Origin: Ceratotherium simum simum
Lineage: Eukaryota > Chordata > Mammalia > Perissodactyla > Rhinocerotidae
Assembly (NCBI RefSeq): GCF_000283155.1
Contig: NW_004454182.1
Coordinates: 6,732,493-6,796,492, forward strand
Direction: 5' to 3'
DNA length: 64,000 nt
In this document: positions 47,590-59,013 of the stretch, piece by piece
Numbering within the stretch: position 1 is the first letter of the stretch
Layout of the letters: every line of letters starts with the position of its first letter
Notes under the pieces: generated by a model
What the model saw: the letters and a program-made list of their open reading frames with translations, nothing else
Databases searched by the model: none
What the model was told of the DNA's origin: nothing
Position numbers and translations under genes: made by a program

Positions 47590-48480
47590 TTAAATTAAAT
47601 GTTTAAACATTAAACCAAAATGAGATACCACTGCACACCTATTGGAATGGCCAGATAAATAAACAAACAAGCAAAGAACTTGATAATACCGAGTGCTGGT
47701 GAGGCTGGGAAGCAGTTGGAACTCTTAGGCATTGCTGATGGGAATGCAATATGGTAGGGCCACTTAGGTAACAGTGTAACCTACCTTTACCACTCAATCC
47801 AGCAATTCTACTACAAGGTTTTTACTCAAGAGAAATGAAAACGTGTGTCCATCAGTTACTGAATGGATAAACAAACTGGCACTTCTATACCAAAATACTA
47901 CTCAATAGTAAAAAGTAACAAACTATTGATACATGAAACAACATGGATGAATCTCAGATACATTATGCTAAATCAGTGTTTTTCAACCTTGGTAATTATT
48001 GTACTTCCTCTAGCCTTTTTAGATATTTTTTCCCTAATTGCCCATTCCGCCCATGAAATTTTAGTACTACAGCTATATTGTCTGTCTGTTTATGTACTGT
48101 GGCCCTTTGGAGGAGCCAGACTATTGTAATATCTAAGGTTTTTGCAGCTTCCAAGAACCAATTTTCACCTCTTGGGGAAGTATCACCCTCACTCCCCCAT
48201 TGAGAATGCCAAATTCATGTGGCTGCATACTGTGTGATTCAGTTTACATGACATTCTTGAAAAGGAAGAACTATCAGGTCAGAGGACAGATCTGTGGTTG
48301 CAAGGGGTTGAAGAGGGGATCGACTACATAGGAGTGTGAGGGAACTTTTGGAAGTGATGGAAAGGTTTTATTTCTTGATTGTGATGGTGGTTGTGCTGTA
48401 CTATGCATTTGTCAGAATTAATAGAATTGTACCCCCAAAGGGTGAATTTTATGGTATTTGTACCTTAAAAAGCCTGACTT
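47590..48480 (+). repeat. L1 ORF2 3' end and 3' UTR, split by hAT
   Basis: L1 landmarks 'atgagataccactgcacacc', 'gctgatgggaatgcaatatg', 'acatggatgaatctcagata', then after the insert 'tgtgtgattcagtttacatg' and 'gattgtgatggtggttgtgc'. No intact frame. Confidence 0.8.
47974..48206. mobile_element. hAT-type MITE inside L1
   Basis: Left end 'cagtgtttttcaaccttgg' and right end 'cccccattgagaa' resemble hAT inverted repeats, the right end apparently lacking its last few bases. Eight-base target duplications TGCTAAAT (47966-47973) and TGCCAAAT (48207-48214), one mismatch, fit hAT insertion. Confidence 0.65.
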
Positions 48481-48638
48481 TCCCATAGTCTCCCCAGTTA
48501 AACCTGGAATGGTTATGGGGAGTGCGAAGATTGAGAGCATTAAAGGCTGATCATTTTGGAATTTTCCATCACGAAGTGTGGTCTGTATGCTAAGAGATTC
48601 ACATATAAAATCGTAAATAAAACCATAAAACTTTCTGG

Positions 48639-48639
<1 letters not shown>

Positions 48640-48680
<41 letters not shown>
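48640..48680. repeat. (AC)n microsatellite
   Basis: An AC dinucleotide run with one G interruption near 48675. Confidence 0.96.
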
Positions 48681-48681
<1 letters not shown>

Positions 48682-48689
48682 AGGGGCAA

Positions 48690-49849
48690 TGAAAGAATAG
48701 TATAAATGGAGGCTGTCTGGGGACTCATTTGAGGGTTTGGTGGCCCAGCCTCCAGAGGACAGAGTCTAATCTAGATTAATCAAGATTGGAAGTCCTAGTT
48801 TTTCCTTGGGAGTTGCTAAAACCAGGTTGAGATTTGATTTGCCCAAAGAGAAAGAACTGAAGAAAAGCGACCTTCTATTTCTTAGTGGAAGCTGGCTTAT
48901 TGTCAGTCTGACTTTTGGTAAAAGTTCCCCAGTTCCTGTGGCATCCAACAGGCAAAAAGTTTTTATGCTATATTTGCTTTTTTCTAGTTAAAGCTGAGAC
49001 TTTTCTCTTTTACTGCAGGCTCCATCTGAAGTATGTTATCGTCTTGTATCAGGAGGAGCCTGGAGAAGCAGGGGTGGTGGAAATAACAGGTTTTGCTTTT
49101 GGAATACCTTTAACAAAGGTATTTGAATTTGTAAATGTTGCCAAGGAATGGAATTTTCTTCTCCATTAAAGTTCTTCTGTGTAATCATTGTATGCATCTG
49201 ATTCTGAGCCAAAATGTTATATTTTAAATGCTCTGGTGACAACTGAGCTATTTTTTTCATTAGAAAGCCCTCAGTGAATTGTCACGTATTTTGGGAGGGT
49301 TCCCAGATTGTGGTGTAAGGAAAATTCTGCATCTTGTAATCTTGATACTACAGTAGTAGGTATAGCGGTTGTAGTAAAGGCTGCTAACTACTGCAGATGT
49401 TAGGGACACCACCTTATGGGCTGTATCTTAATGTATCTGAAAGTCGTGAAGAAGATATTACTGACTTCATTGATTACAGAGGGAGGCATCTTGTCAGTAC
49501 CTGTTGATATTTACAGCATGCCTTCTGGGATTAGAGAGCAGGTTTTCTAGGAACACAGAAAATGCAAATGAAACTGAGGGCATGCAGTCTTCAACTTAAA
49601 TCACACTTTCAGCTGGCCTAGTGGATCGCTGGCCCCCTAACCTGTCATCTGCCACATTGTCACAGATGCTTCTGTAAGACGTATCGCTGTTGATGTTGAC
49701 CTTAATTTGGCTGAGGTAGTGTCTGTCAGATTTTTTTACTATGAAGTTGCCTTTCTCTTCCCCCTTTCCATATTGTCCTCTTGAAGGAAGTCACTGTCCA
49801 GCCCACACGTAAGGACTGGGGACTTATGCTGTCCCTCCGTGAGGGTGCA
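48690..49849. other. Unique DNA containing a weak exon candidate
   Basis: No repeats recognised. At 49019-49089 a 71-base segment follows an acceptor with a good pyrimidine tract ('ttttctcttttactgcag') and precedes a weak donor (ACAG|gttttg). One frame is open (L-H-L-K-Y-V-I-V-L-Y-Q-E-E-P-G...). A second frame has an ATG with 17 codons to a stop. Not supported beyond this. Confidence 0.3.
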
Positions 49850-50262
49850 GTATGTACACAAATTAAGACAGTATTTTTATAAGCAGGCAATGGACAATTG
49901 GAAACCAAAATTAAAACAGTACCATTACAATAGCTTCAAAAAAATGAAATACTTGTACATAAACCTAATGTACACAAAACTGTCGTCTTTAAAGTGGCCT
50001 AAAATGCAGGTGGAAGAAGTCAAGGCATACCTAGATAAATGGGGAGACATCCATGGATTGGAATACTAAATATAGTAAAGATATTAGTTCTTCCCCAATT
50101 AACTCAATTCCAATAAAAATCTCGTTAGGATTTTTTATAGATAAAGACAAGGTAATTCTAAAATTTATATGGAAAGGTAAAGGAGCTAGAAAAGAGAAAA
50201 GAATTTTGAAAAAGAAGAATAAGTTTGGTTTATTATAAGAGTTACTGTGAAGCAATAGTAAT

Positions 50263-50661
50263 TGTTTTAGTCAGGGTTCTCCAGAGAAATAGAGCCAATA
50301 AGGAATATATTGAAGGAACTGGCTTGCATGATTGTGGAGGCTGGCTAGTCCCCAGTCTGCAGGGGAGGTCAGCAGGCTAGAGACCTAGGGAAGAGTTAAT
50401 GTTGCAGCTTGAGTCTGAAGGCAGTATACAGACAGAATTCCTTCTTTCTTGGGGAACATCAGTCTTTTTTTCTCTTAGGACCTTCAACTGATTGGAAGAG
50501 GCCAACCCGCATTCTGGAGGGTAATCTACTTTACTCAAAACCTACTCATTTAAATGTTAACCTCTTCCGGAAAGTACCTTCACAGCAACATATAGACTCA
50601 TGTTTGACTAAATATCTGGGTACTGTGGCCTAGCCAGATTGACATGTGAAATTAACCACCA
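50263..50661 (-). mobile_element. Solo ERVL-type LTR (MLT2-like)
   Basis: Starts TG and ends CA, with a perfect 5-base target duplication GTAAT at 50258-50262 and 50662-50666. Pattern 'agtcagggttctccagagaa', 'accttcaactgattggaaga', 'catttaaatgttaacctctt', 'tggcctagccagattgacat' matches a remembered MLT2-like LTR in reverse. It has no coding sequence. Confidence 0.75.
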
Positions 50662-50997
50662 GTAATTAAGATAGTATGGTATTTGTGAAGAGCAGACATA
50701 TAGATCAGTGGGACATCATAGAGGATCCAGAGATAGAGCCACCCAAGTATGGACAATTGAGTTTTGAAAAAGGCTCAAATGCAGTATAATGAAGAAAGGA
50801 TATGTTTTTCAACAAATGATGTTGAAAGAATTGAACATCTATATGCAAAAAAAAAAAAAATCAATCCATACCTTATACCATATACAAAAATTAGCTCAAC
50901 AGGAAGCAGGTGATGGCTAAGGTAAGAAAGGAGTGGTATGAGGTAAAAAACATTTTCCAGAAACTGGCCAGAAAAAAAAAAAAAAAAAAGCCTCTGT

Positions 50998-51238
50998 GGG
51001 GCCGGCCCAGTGGCATAGCAGTTAAGTTCGTGTGCTCCACTTAGGCAGCCCAAGGTTCGCAGGTTGGGATCTAGGCCATGCGCCTATGTACCACTTATCA
51101 AGCCATGCTGTGGCAGCGTCCTGTATAAAGTAGAGGAAGATGGGCACGCATGTTAGCCCAGGGCCAATCTTCCTCAGCAAAAAGAGGAGTATTGGCAATT
51201 GATGTTAGCTCAGGGCTAATCTTCCTCAAAAAAAGAGA
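50998..51238 (+). mobile_element. ERE3/4-type SINE
   Basis: 'gggccggcccagtggcatag', 'caagccatgctgtggcagcg', then two tail blocks 'gaggaagatgggcacgcatg' and 'ggagtattggcaattgatgt'. Flanks ending 'CTCTGTG' on both sides (to 50997 and about 51252) suggest the target duplication. Confidence 0.9.
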
Positions 51239-51543
51239 GAAAAATCTCTGTGTAAACTTCACATTCTGTACAGAAATAAACTCAAAATGGATCGTAGATG
51301 TAAATGTAAAATTATAAAAATTTTATAGAACACATCAGAGAAAATTTTCATGACCTTCTGTTAGGCAAAAAGTTTTTAGATATGACACCAAATGCATGAT
51401 TCATAGAAAAAAATAACTTAGACTTCATCAAAGTTAAACACTCTTGTGAAAGATGCTGTTAAGAGAATGAAAAGCCAAGCTACAGACTGGAAGAAAACAT
51501 TTGCAAATCACATATCTAACTATATATTATATAAATTATTCTT

Positions 51544-51863
51544 TTTTAAAAAATTTTTTGTTTATTGCAGTAACATTGGTTTATAACATTGTAAAAATTT
51601 CAGGTGTACATCATTNNNNNNNNNNNNNNNNNNNNNNNNNNNNNNNNNNNNNNNNNNNNNNNNNNNNNNNNNNNNNNNNNNNNNNNNNNNNNNNNNNNNN
51701 NNNNNNNNNNNNNNNAGATTACATCATGTTCACCACCAAAATACTAATTACAACCCATCACCACACACGTACCGAATTATCCCTTTCACCCTCCTCCCTC
51801 CCCCCTTCCCCTCTCGTAACCACCAATCTAATCTCTGTCTCTATGTGTTTGTTTATTGTTGTT
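51544..51863 (-). mobile_element. L1 3' UTR insertion, antisense, with gap
   Basis: A short L1 tail in reverse: 'acattggtttataacattgt', 'tttcaggtgtacatcatt', 100 N (51616-51715), 'catgttcaccaccaaaatac', 'ctctcgtaaccaccaatcta'. A perfect 18-base target duplication, ATTATATAAATTATTCTT, lies at 51526-51543 and 51864-51881. Confidence 0.88.
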
Positions 51864-52739
51864 ATTATATAAATTATTCTTAAAACTCAACAGTTATAAA
51901 ATCCAATTTAAAAATGCCCAAAAGATTTGAACAGACATGACACTAAAGGCAGATAAGCAAATGAAAGGATGTTCAACATCATTAGCTCTTAGGGAAATGC
52001 AAATTAAAACCACAGTGAGATACCACTGCATGCCTATTAAAACCACTAAAATGAAAAAATGGTGACAATACCAAGTGCTGACGAGGATGTGAAGTAACTG
52101 GAACTCGCATACGTTGCTGATGGAATGTGAAATGGTATAGCTACTCTGCAAAAAAGTTGGCCAATTTCTTATGAAGTTTCATGCACACTTACCATATAAC
52201 CCAACAATCCCACTCCTTGGTGTTTTTCTGGAGAAGTAAAAACTTATATTCATACAAAAATCTATACACAAATGTTGATAGCCACTCTGGTCATAATTCC
52301 TCCTTTCTGGAAACAAACCAAATGTCCTTCAGTGGGTGAATGAATAAACAGGTTGTGTGTGGCACGTATACAGTTGAACACAGTGTGGATGAATCTCAGA
52401 GACATTGTGCTGAGTGAAGGACTTCTGTCTCAAAAGGTTACATAGTATATGATTCCATTTATATGACATTCTCAGAAAGATACATTTGTAGTGATGGAGA
52501 GCAGACAAGTGCTTGCCAGGGTTTGAGGGCATGGGGGGAAGAGTGTGTGACTACAAAGGGGCAGAAGGAGGGAGTTTTTTGGTGCGATGTAATTGTTCTG
52601 TATCCTGATTGTGGTGGTGGTAGCTCAAATCTATACATTTGTTAAAATTCACAAACTATACACTCTCCAAAATAATCAGTTTTTCTGTATGTCAATTAAA
52701 AAATAGCCTACAATAAAAAGAACACATTAAGGTCAACAT

Positions 52740-55700
52740 ACAATTAAAATTTTGAATTTATCCATGTTGCTGACTGTCACTCATTGCTGATTACTAGTCT
52801 TAGATTATACAGATGTGGCAGGTAGGCATTTGGTGTGTATCCGGTTTTCCCCTATTATGAACAGTGCTGCTCTAAGCATTTTGTACACGTCTCCTCAGGC
52901 ACGTGTGCAAGAGTAGATTCCCAAGAGTGTGCATCTAGGAGTGGATTTGTTGGGTTGTACAGTTGCATGTGCAGCTTTACTAGGTAAAACCAACTTTTCA
53001 GAAGAAAATTTTTTTGTAAAGCAGTTTACATTCTCCAGCAGTAAATGAGATTTCCCAGTTCTGCACATTCTTGGCAACACTTGAAGTTATCTGACTTCTA
53101 ATTTTTTTCATTTGGGTGGATTTGAACTAGTACCTTGTGGTTTTAATTCTTCATTTGCCTAATTATAAATGAGGTCAAGAATATTTTCATATGTTTAGAG
53201 GCCATTTTTTCCCCTTTTCTTTGAAATTTCTGGGTGGGGTGTTTTTTTTGGTTGCTCATCTTCCTATTGGTTTATCAGTTTTTTATTGAGTCTTAAGAGT
53301 TCCTTGTATATTTTAGAAACAAATCCTTGTGCGTTACATGTGCTGCAGCTATCTTCTCCCAGTTTGTGGCTTATGTTTTCACTCTCTTCATGGAGTTTTT
53401 GATGAATGGCAATTCTTAAGTTAATATAGTCAGATCTCTCCATCTTCTCATTGATGACTGTGCATTTGTTTCTTGTTCAAGAAAACTGTATCCTGTATCC
53501 TGAAGTCATCAAGGATTCTACCAGATTGTCTTTGCAAAGCTTTAGAGATTTGCCTTTCACATTTGGGTTTTCAGATCACTAGGACTTGGTTTTTGAGTGT
53601 GAGGTGTGGGATGAGATGAATTTCATTTTTACCCCTGTATGTCTAATTTGTCACCACAGCACTATGTATTGAAAAGTCCAACTTTTCCCACTGAGCAGCG
53701 ATGATACCTCTTCTACATCAATTTCCGTATCTCATGTTGATGTTTGTATGGGTCTGTTTTTGTGTTGCTGTTCAGTTCCTTTAGTCTGTTTATTCAGTCC
53801 TTTTCCCGTTAATTGTCTTAAATATTATAGTTTTATAACAAATCTCAGTATTTGGTAGAGAAAGCCTCCTAGATTATTTCTATGAAGACAATGATAATAT
53901 TTGCAAATAATGATACTATTGTTCTTCTTTGCTTATCCTTAATCCTTTTACTTCTTTTTCCTGCCATACGGTACTAGCTTGGACTTGCAGTACAGTGTTG
54001 AATTGAAGTAGTAATAATGAGCATCTTTGTTTTGTTCTAAATCCTACAGGAAATGCTTTCAATGTAAAGAGGTATTTTGTAGACACCTTCATCAGGTTAA
54101 GGAAATTCTCTTCTGTTCTTAGCATGCTAAGAGTTTTTCTTTTTTAATGATGTTGAATTTTATTAAAAGATCTTCTGTTCTTTTTGAGAGAATCAAATGA
54201 TTTTTCTTCTGTGAATGGCACAAGTTACATTAAATACATTAGTTGATATTTTATTGTTAAACCAACCTTGCATTCCTGGGATAAACTCAAGTTGGTTATG
54301 AATTATTATTATTATTATTGCCAGAGTTTGGTTTGCCAACACTATTTTTTTTCAGATTTAAAATGCAGTTTATGTAAGATGCATCCCTATTTTAGGGATG
54401 TTAAATTTTCTTTTTTTGAGGTGGCTGCTGATGATTGTAAGATGTCAGAGATTGTAAAGTGTATTCTGGTTTCAGAGATGTTAACTATTTTAAAATGTAT
54501 GTCTTAATGCCAGTTAAATGTTCTATTGTTTTGTGTTTTATATCTATGTTCTTAAGTGAACTTGACCTACACTTGTCCTTCCTCATTCTTTTCTTATCAA
54601 ATTTTGGTATTAAGGTTATGCAGCATGATAAAATGAGTTGAGGAATGTGCCCACTTTTTCTATAGTATTGAATAGTCGATGTAATATTGGCCTTATTTCT
54701 TTCTTGACTGGTTGAACAAGCCTATAAAATCATATGGGTTTAGCATTTTAACAGCTGATATAGTTTCTTTAATGCTTATGAAACTATTCAGGTTTTCTGT
54801 TTCTTCTTCTTTTTTTTTTGTGAGGAAGATCAGCCCTGTGCTAACATCTGCCAATCCTCCTTTTTTTTTTGTTGAGGAAGACTGGCCCTGGGCTAACATC
54901 TGTGTCCATCTTCCTCCACTTTATATGGGATGCCGCCACAGCATGGCTTGCCAAGCAGTGTGTCAGTGCGCGCCTGGGATCCGAACTGGTGAACCCCGGG
55001 CCCCCGCAGTGGAGCGTGCACACTCAACCGCTTGCGCCACTGGGCTGGCCCCTGTTTCTTCTTGATTCAGTTCTTTTGAGTTTCACTTTTTAGGAATTTG
55101 TTCATTTCATCTGTATGTCCAAATTTGTTAGCATGAAGTGATTCATAATAATTTCATATATGTTTAATCTATGTAGCATCTATAGTTCTGTCTCTTATTC
55201 ATTTCTGCTATTGTCTATTTGCATTTTCATTCTTTTTATTCTTTATCTGTTTTTGTTAGAGGTTAGTCAGTTTTATTTTTTCCGAAGAAATGAGTTTTGA
55301 CATAGACATTGTTCATTCTCTTTATCATTTGCTTTCTGTTTCATTACTTTCTGCACTTATTATTTCCATACTTCTACTTTGGATTGATTTTACTGATTTT
55401 TTTAAACTTCTTAAAAGGGATGCATAACACATTAGATTTGGGTCTGTGCTCTTTAAAAATTGCACTTACTAGATAATAAATCTAACTACTTGGTGCTTTA
55501 CTTGTATCTCATATATTTTTACGTGCAGGATTTTCTTTATCATTCAGTTTTACAAATTTAGTAATTTTAGCTGTTTTCTTTTCTTTTCCCCATAACTAAA
55601 GTATCATTCTGAATTTCCAAACAACTAAGATTTGTTATTGATTTTGAGTTCTGATGTAGTTAAATTGGGGTCAGAGAATGTGTAGGTATAGTGCCAGGCT

Positions 55701-55770
55701 TTTGACTTTGTGGACACTTGCTTTATAGCCTGTTCTATTGCCATCTTAGTGAACACTACATGTGTTTTAT
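52740..55770 (-). repeat. L1M ORF2 relic, antisense
   Basis: About 2.8 kb of decayed antisense L1: 'tattatgaacagtgctgctc', 'cttctcccagtttgtggctt', 'tttttgatgaatggcaattc', 'aaccaaccttgcattcctgg', 'gaagaaatgagttttgacat', 'tggggtcagagaatgtgtag'. An ERE at 54809-55051 interrupts it. Confidence 0.8.
54809..55051 (-). mobile_element. ERE3/4-type SINE
   Basis: Reverse ERE with 'gaggaagatcagccctgtgc', 'gaggaagactggccctgggc', 'cgccactgggctggcccc'. Perfect 12-base target duplications (CTGTTTCTTCTT) at 54797-54808 and 55052-55063. Confidence 0.94.
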
Positions 55771-56195
55771 GGGCAGTTATTGCAATGGTTCTTTCATCCA
55801 CGAGACTTGAGAGCACTGTTTCAAGGGGAGAGTGAGTGGTCCAGTGCCGCCCATAGAGAAAGACAAAAGTAGATTTGCTTCAGTGTTCTTAGTGGGAAGG
55901 TGCTGACTCACATAAGAGTCATGAATATGAACTATTAACTTAGAACTTTTCAATACTCTCAAGAATATATTGGGATAACGGCTATTTTTAGTGTACATAA
56001 AGAAGCGTTCTTTTTAATAAGCAGATAGACTTATGGTGTTACTGTTAGATAAAATGATTGATGAGACCTTATAAGAACAGCGTTGGAAAGGAAAAATAAA
56101 TTGTTTTCTTGACTTATGCCCACTTTTGCTTTCTTTACTAATATTATAGTATCGCCTTAGTAATAAAAGCAACAACCTTTACAGAGTTTTTTCTC
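55771..56195. other. Unique DNA, nothing recognised
   Basis: No repeat or exon supported. Confidence 0.35.
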
Positions 56196-56197
56196 TG

Positions 56198-56360
56198 GGC
56201 CAGAGTTAAGAGCCTAGACCCTAGGGTCAGAGTTCCTGATTTTGAATCTTGGCTCCTCTACTTAATAAACTGTGTGACCTTTCTGTGCCTCAGTTTCCTG
56301 AAATGAGGGTACTGCTTGTACCCACTGCATGATGTTATTTTGGAAGTAAAATTGGATAAT
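56198..56360 (+). repeat. MIR SINE
   Basis: Good MIR match: 'ttaagagcctagaccctagg', 'gaatcttggctcctctactt', 'tgtgacctttctgtgcctca', 'gtttcctgaaatgagggtac'. Confidence 0.8.
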
Positions 56361-56379
56361 TGTGCTCCTAATAATAGTA

Positions 56380-56525
56380 GCCAATATTATCTAGCATTTA
56401 CTCTGTGCCATATACTGCTGTAAACATTTTCTGTAAGTTAATTTAATCCTCACAACAACCCTATGAGGTATATTGTTGATATCCCCATTTTTAGATTTTC
56501 TGAGGCTTAGAAAGACATACAGATA
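56380..56525 (-). repeat. MIR SINE, antisense
   Basis: 'catttactctgtgccatata', 'aatttaatcctcacaacaac', 'cctatgaggtatattgttga', 'ctgaggcttagaaag'. Confidence 0.8.
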
Positions 56526-56710
56526 GCAACAGACTCTTCCCAGAACTGCTGACTTCTGTTACGGAATTGGGAGCATCTTGACTGGAACAGCTTCTCCGTG
56601 AGGATGAGACAGATTTGTGGGGAAGCACATGGGGAGTATTAACAGAGGAAGAGGAATGGGTTTCTGAAGGACTTCTAGTCTGTTAAGGATCATCTGATTT
56701 CCACCCTCTA

Positions 56711-57317
56711 TGTATTAGTAAGTTTGGGCTGCCGTAAAAAAATACCACTATGGGGCCGGCCCTGTGGTGTTGTGGTTAAGTTTGGCATGCTTAGCTTTGG
56801 CGGCCTGGGTTTGTGGGTTCAGATCCCGGTCATGAACCTGCACCACTCGTCAGCCATGCTGTGGTGGCAACCCACATACAAAATAGAGGAAGATTGGCAC
56901 AAATTTTAGCTCAGGGCAGATCTTCCTCAAGCAAAAAAAGAGGAAGATTGGCAACAGATGTTAGCTCAGGGCCAATCTTCCTCAGGAAAAAAAAATACCA
57001 CTAGTTCTGGAGGCTAGAAGTCCAAGATGAAGGTGCTGGCCAATTTGATTTCCGGTGAGGACTCTCTTCCTGGCTTGCAGATGACCACTTTCTCACTGTG
57101 TCCTCATGTGGCCTTTCTTGGTGAGTGTGTGTGGAGAGAGAGATCTCTCTCTCGCCCTTTTCTTATAAGGCCACCAGTCCTATCGGATTAGGGCCCCAGC
57201 CTTATGACCTCATTTAATCTTAATTAATTCCTCCAGACCCCATCTCCAAATACAGTCACACGAGGAGTTAGGGCTTTAATGTACAAATTTTGGGGAGACA
57301 CAGTTCAGTCCATAGCA
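56711..57317 (-). mobile_element. MLT1-type MaLR LTR, split by an ERE
   Basis: Reverse MLT1 LTR: 'tgtattagtaagtttgggct', then after the ERE 'gttctggaggctagaagtcc', 'ggcttgcagatgaccacttt', 'cttataaggccaccagtcct', 'ctccaaatacagtcacacga', ending 'cagtccatagca'. No 5-base target duplication was evident. It has no coding sequence. Confidence 0.82.
56752..56988 (+). mobile_element. ERE3/4-type SINE inside the MLT1 LTR
   Basis: 'ggggccggccctgtggtgtt', 'cagccatgctgtggtggcaa', 'ggaagattggcacaaatttt', 'ggcaacagatgttagctcag'. Perfect 15-base target duplications AAAAAAATACCACTA at 56736-56750 and 56989-57003. Confidence 0.94.
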
Positions 57318-57655
57318 CCCCCCACCACCCCAAGGGACAAATATAGCATCCTTTATGCCTAACTAGATTCTCTACTACCTTCTAGTGAGTGTCAGTTTTT
57401 TAAAAAAAGTTATCACCAGAATGATTAGGTTCACATTTGTATCACCAACAGGCTTATTTCAGAGTATTTGGCTTTTCCTTGGGTAGCAAGGTGGTGTTGT
57501 GTTGCTAAAATAGGCAGACCATGGCATTGCTGTGGATACCCTGGGAATGTGTCTTTCTGTGTGTTGGGAGGTGTGTATCGTTATGTGGATGTACCAATCC
57601 GATCTCTTCATGTCTTCATGTTATACGTTTCTGAATAAATAGATACAGTCTAGTA
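57318..57655. other. Unique DNA, nothing recognised
   Basis: No repeat or exon supported. Confidence 0.35.
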
Positions 57656-57990
57656 GTCATTCGCTTAACACATATTTAATTATCCTGCTATGTGCTGGGT
57701 ACTGTCTGTAGGCTTTGATAATATAGTGAAAAGCATAACAGAACAAGGTGCTGCCTTCCTGGAGTAGATACTATAGTAGGGGGACATGTGCCTAACAAGT
57801 AAACACGTAAATCCGCAGCACAGTGTCTCTGTGCTGTGAGGGAAATGCAGAAAGGGAAGGTGGTTGAGGATAGCAGTCTTGCTGGGGTGGGGCGCTGTTT
57901 TAGAAAAGTGGTCGGAAAGTAAGGGCGTGAGCCAAGGAAATATCTGAGAGAACATTCTGGACAAAGAGGATGTAATATGAAATACAAAGG
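57656..57990 (-). repeat. L2 LINE, antisense
   Basis: 'cattcgcttaacacatattt', 'gctatgtgctgggtactgtc', 'aacaaggtgctgccttcctg', 'gcctaacaagtaaacacgta', 'ggaaatatctgagagaacat'. Confidence 0.65.
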
Positions 57991-58777
57991 CCCACTAGTT
58001 GGAATATTCTTGGCAAGTAGTGTAATGGTGACACCCCAGGTTCTGGGGTCATATTGCCTGGAAATGCTCAATAAATGTTAAATATTGCTGTTATTCATGT
58101 GATTACGGTGCAGGTATAACTGCAATAAATAAACTTTTTCTGCCCAAATATACTGATTTGTTGGAAGCTCAGTTGTTAGGAGGATCAGCTTGCCACCCTT
58201 CTCCCCTTTTAAAATCAAGATAGCTGTTACGTTTTCTGAGTCAGTCCTCAGTTTATGCACACTAATGGACTAATGTCATGCTTCTCTAAGTTTTTCACCA
58301 AAGTATTCGTAATGCAAAGAAGATTGAGACCAAGACGGTGTGTGTGTGTTCAGGTCTTTCCATAAAGGGAACATTTCTTTGTAATTGCTGTTTTCTTCTA
58401 AAGATCCATGCCAATTTTGTCTTTTTCTAAGTAATATATTTGTGGCTATTTTAATACTGAAATAATGTTTTAAACACCGTGTCTGTTGTGTGAGTCTGAA
58501 CACCCCTGCCCCTAGGCCCGTTCCCTGCCTGCTCCTGTGTGGGAAGCCCTGGCGGAGAGCCCCGTGGGGTGTGTTCCGGCTTTCGCTCAGCAGCAGGCCC
58601 TTGTTACCCAAGGGTATCAGGGTGTGGGCTGGGTGGTTTTACTGTTAGTATCCTGTAAAGAGAAACACAAGAATGTTCCACTTCCTTCCATAAATTATAT
58701 ATGAAGTAAAAACCAAGAAAATGCAGTTTTCTTCCCAGAATGAGCAATATAAAGTGAAGCATAAGAAAACCCCATCT
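57991..58777. other. Unique DNA, nothing firm
   Basis: A weak MIR-like tail ('tgctcaataaatgttaaata') lies near 58065. Bases 58500-58610 are GC-richer, but no exon is supported. Confidence 0.35.
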
Positions 58778-58999
58778 GGGCCGGCCCCGTGGCTTGGTGG
58801 TTAAGTGAGCGCGCTCCACTGCTGGCGACCCGAGTTCGGATCCCGGGCTCCCACCGGCGCGCTGCTTCTCCGGCCATGCTGAGGCCGCGTCCCACATACA
58901 GCAACTAGAAGGATGTGCAGCTATGACACACAACTATCTACTGGGGCTTTGGGGGGAAAAAATAAATAAAAAAATAAAATAAAATAAAATAAAATCTTT
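58778..58999 (+). mobile_element. ERE1-type SINE
   Basis: 'gggccggccccgtggcttgg', A box with one change, B box AGTTCGGATCC, 'catgctgaggccgcgtccca', 'ctactggggctttgggggga', AAATA-repeat tail. Perfect 14-base target duplications (AGAAAACCCCATCT) at 58764-58777 and 59000-59013. Confidence 0.96.
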
Positions 59000-59013
59000 A
59001 GAAAACCCCATCT

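Larger units (their letters stand above)
49850..52735 (+). repeat. L1 ORF2 3' half, with three insertions
   Basis: L1 sense sequence in order: 'aaacagtaccattacaatag', 'ctagataaatggggagacat', 'agaaaagagaaaagaatttt', 'gatcagtgggacatcataga', 'aaacatttgcaaatcacata', 'aaatgcaaattaaaaccaca', 'atgattccatttatatgaca'. Frames are broken. An LTR, an ERE and an antisense L1 tail were inserted later. Confidence 0.85.
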
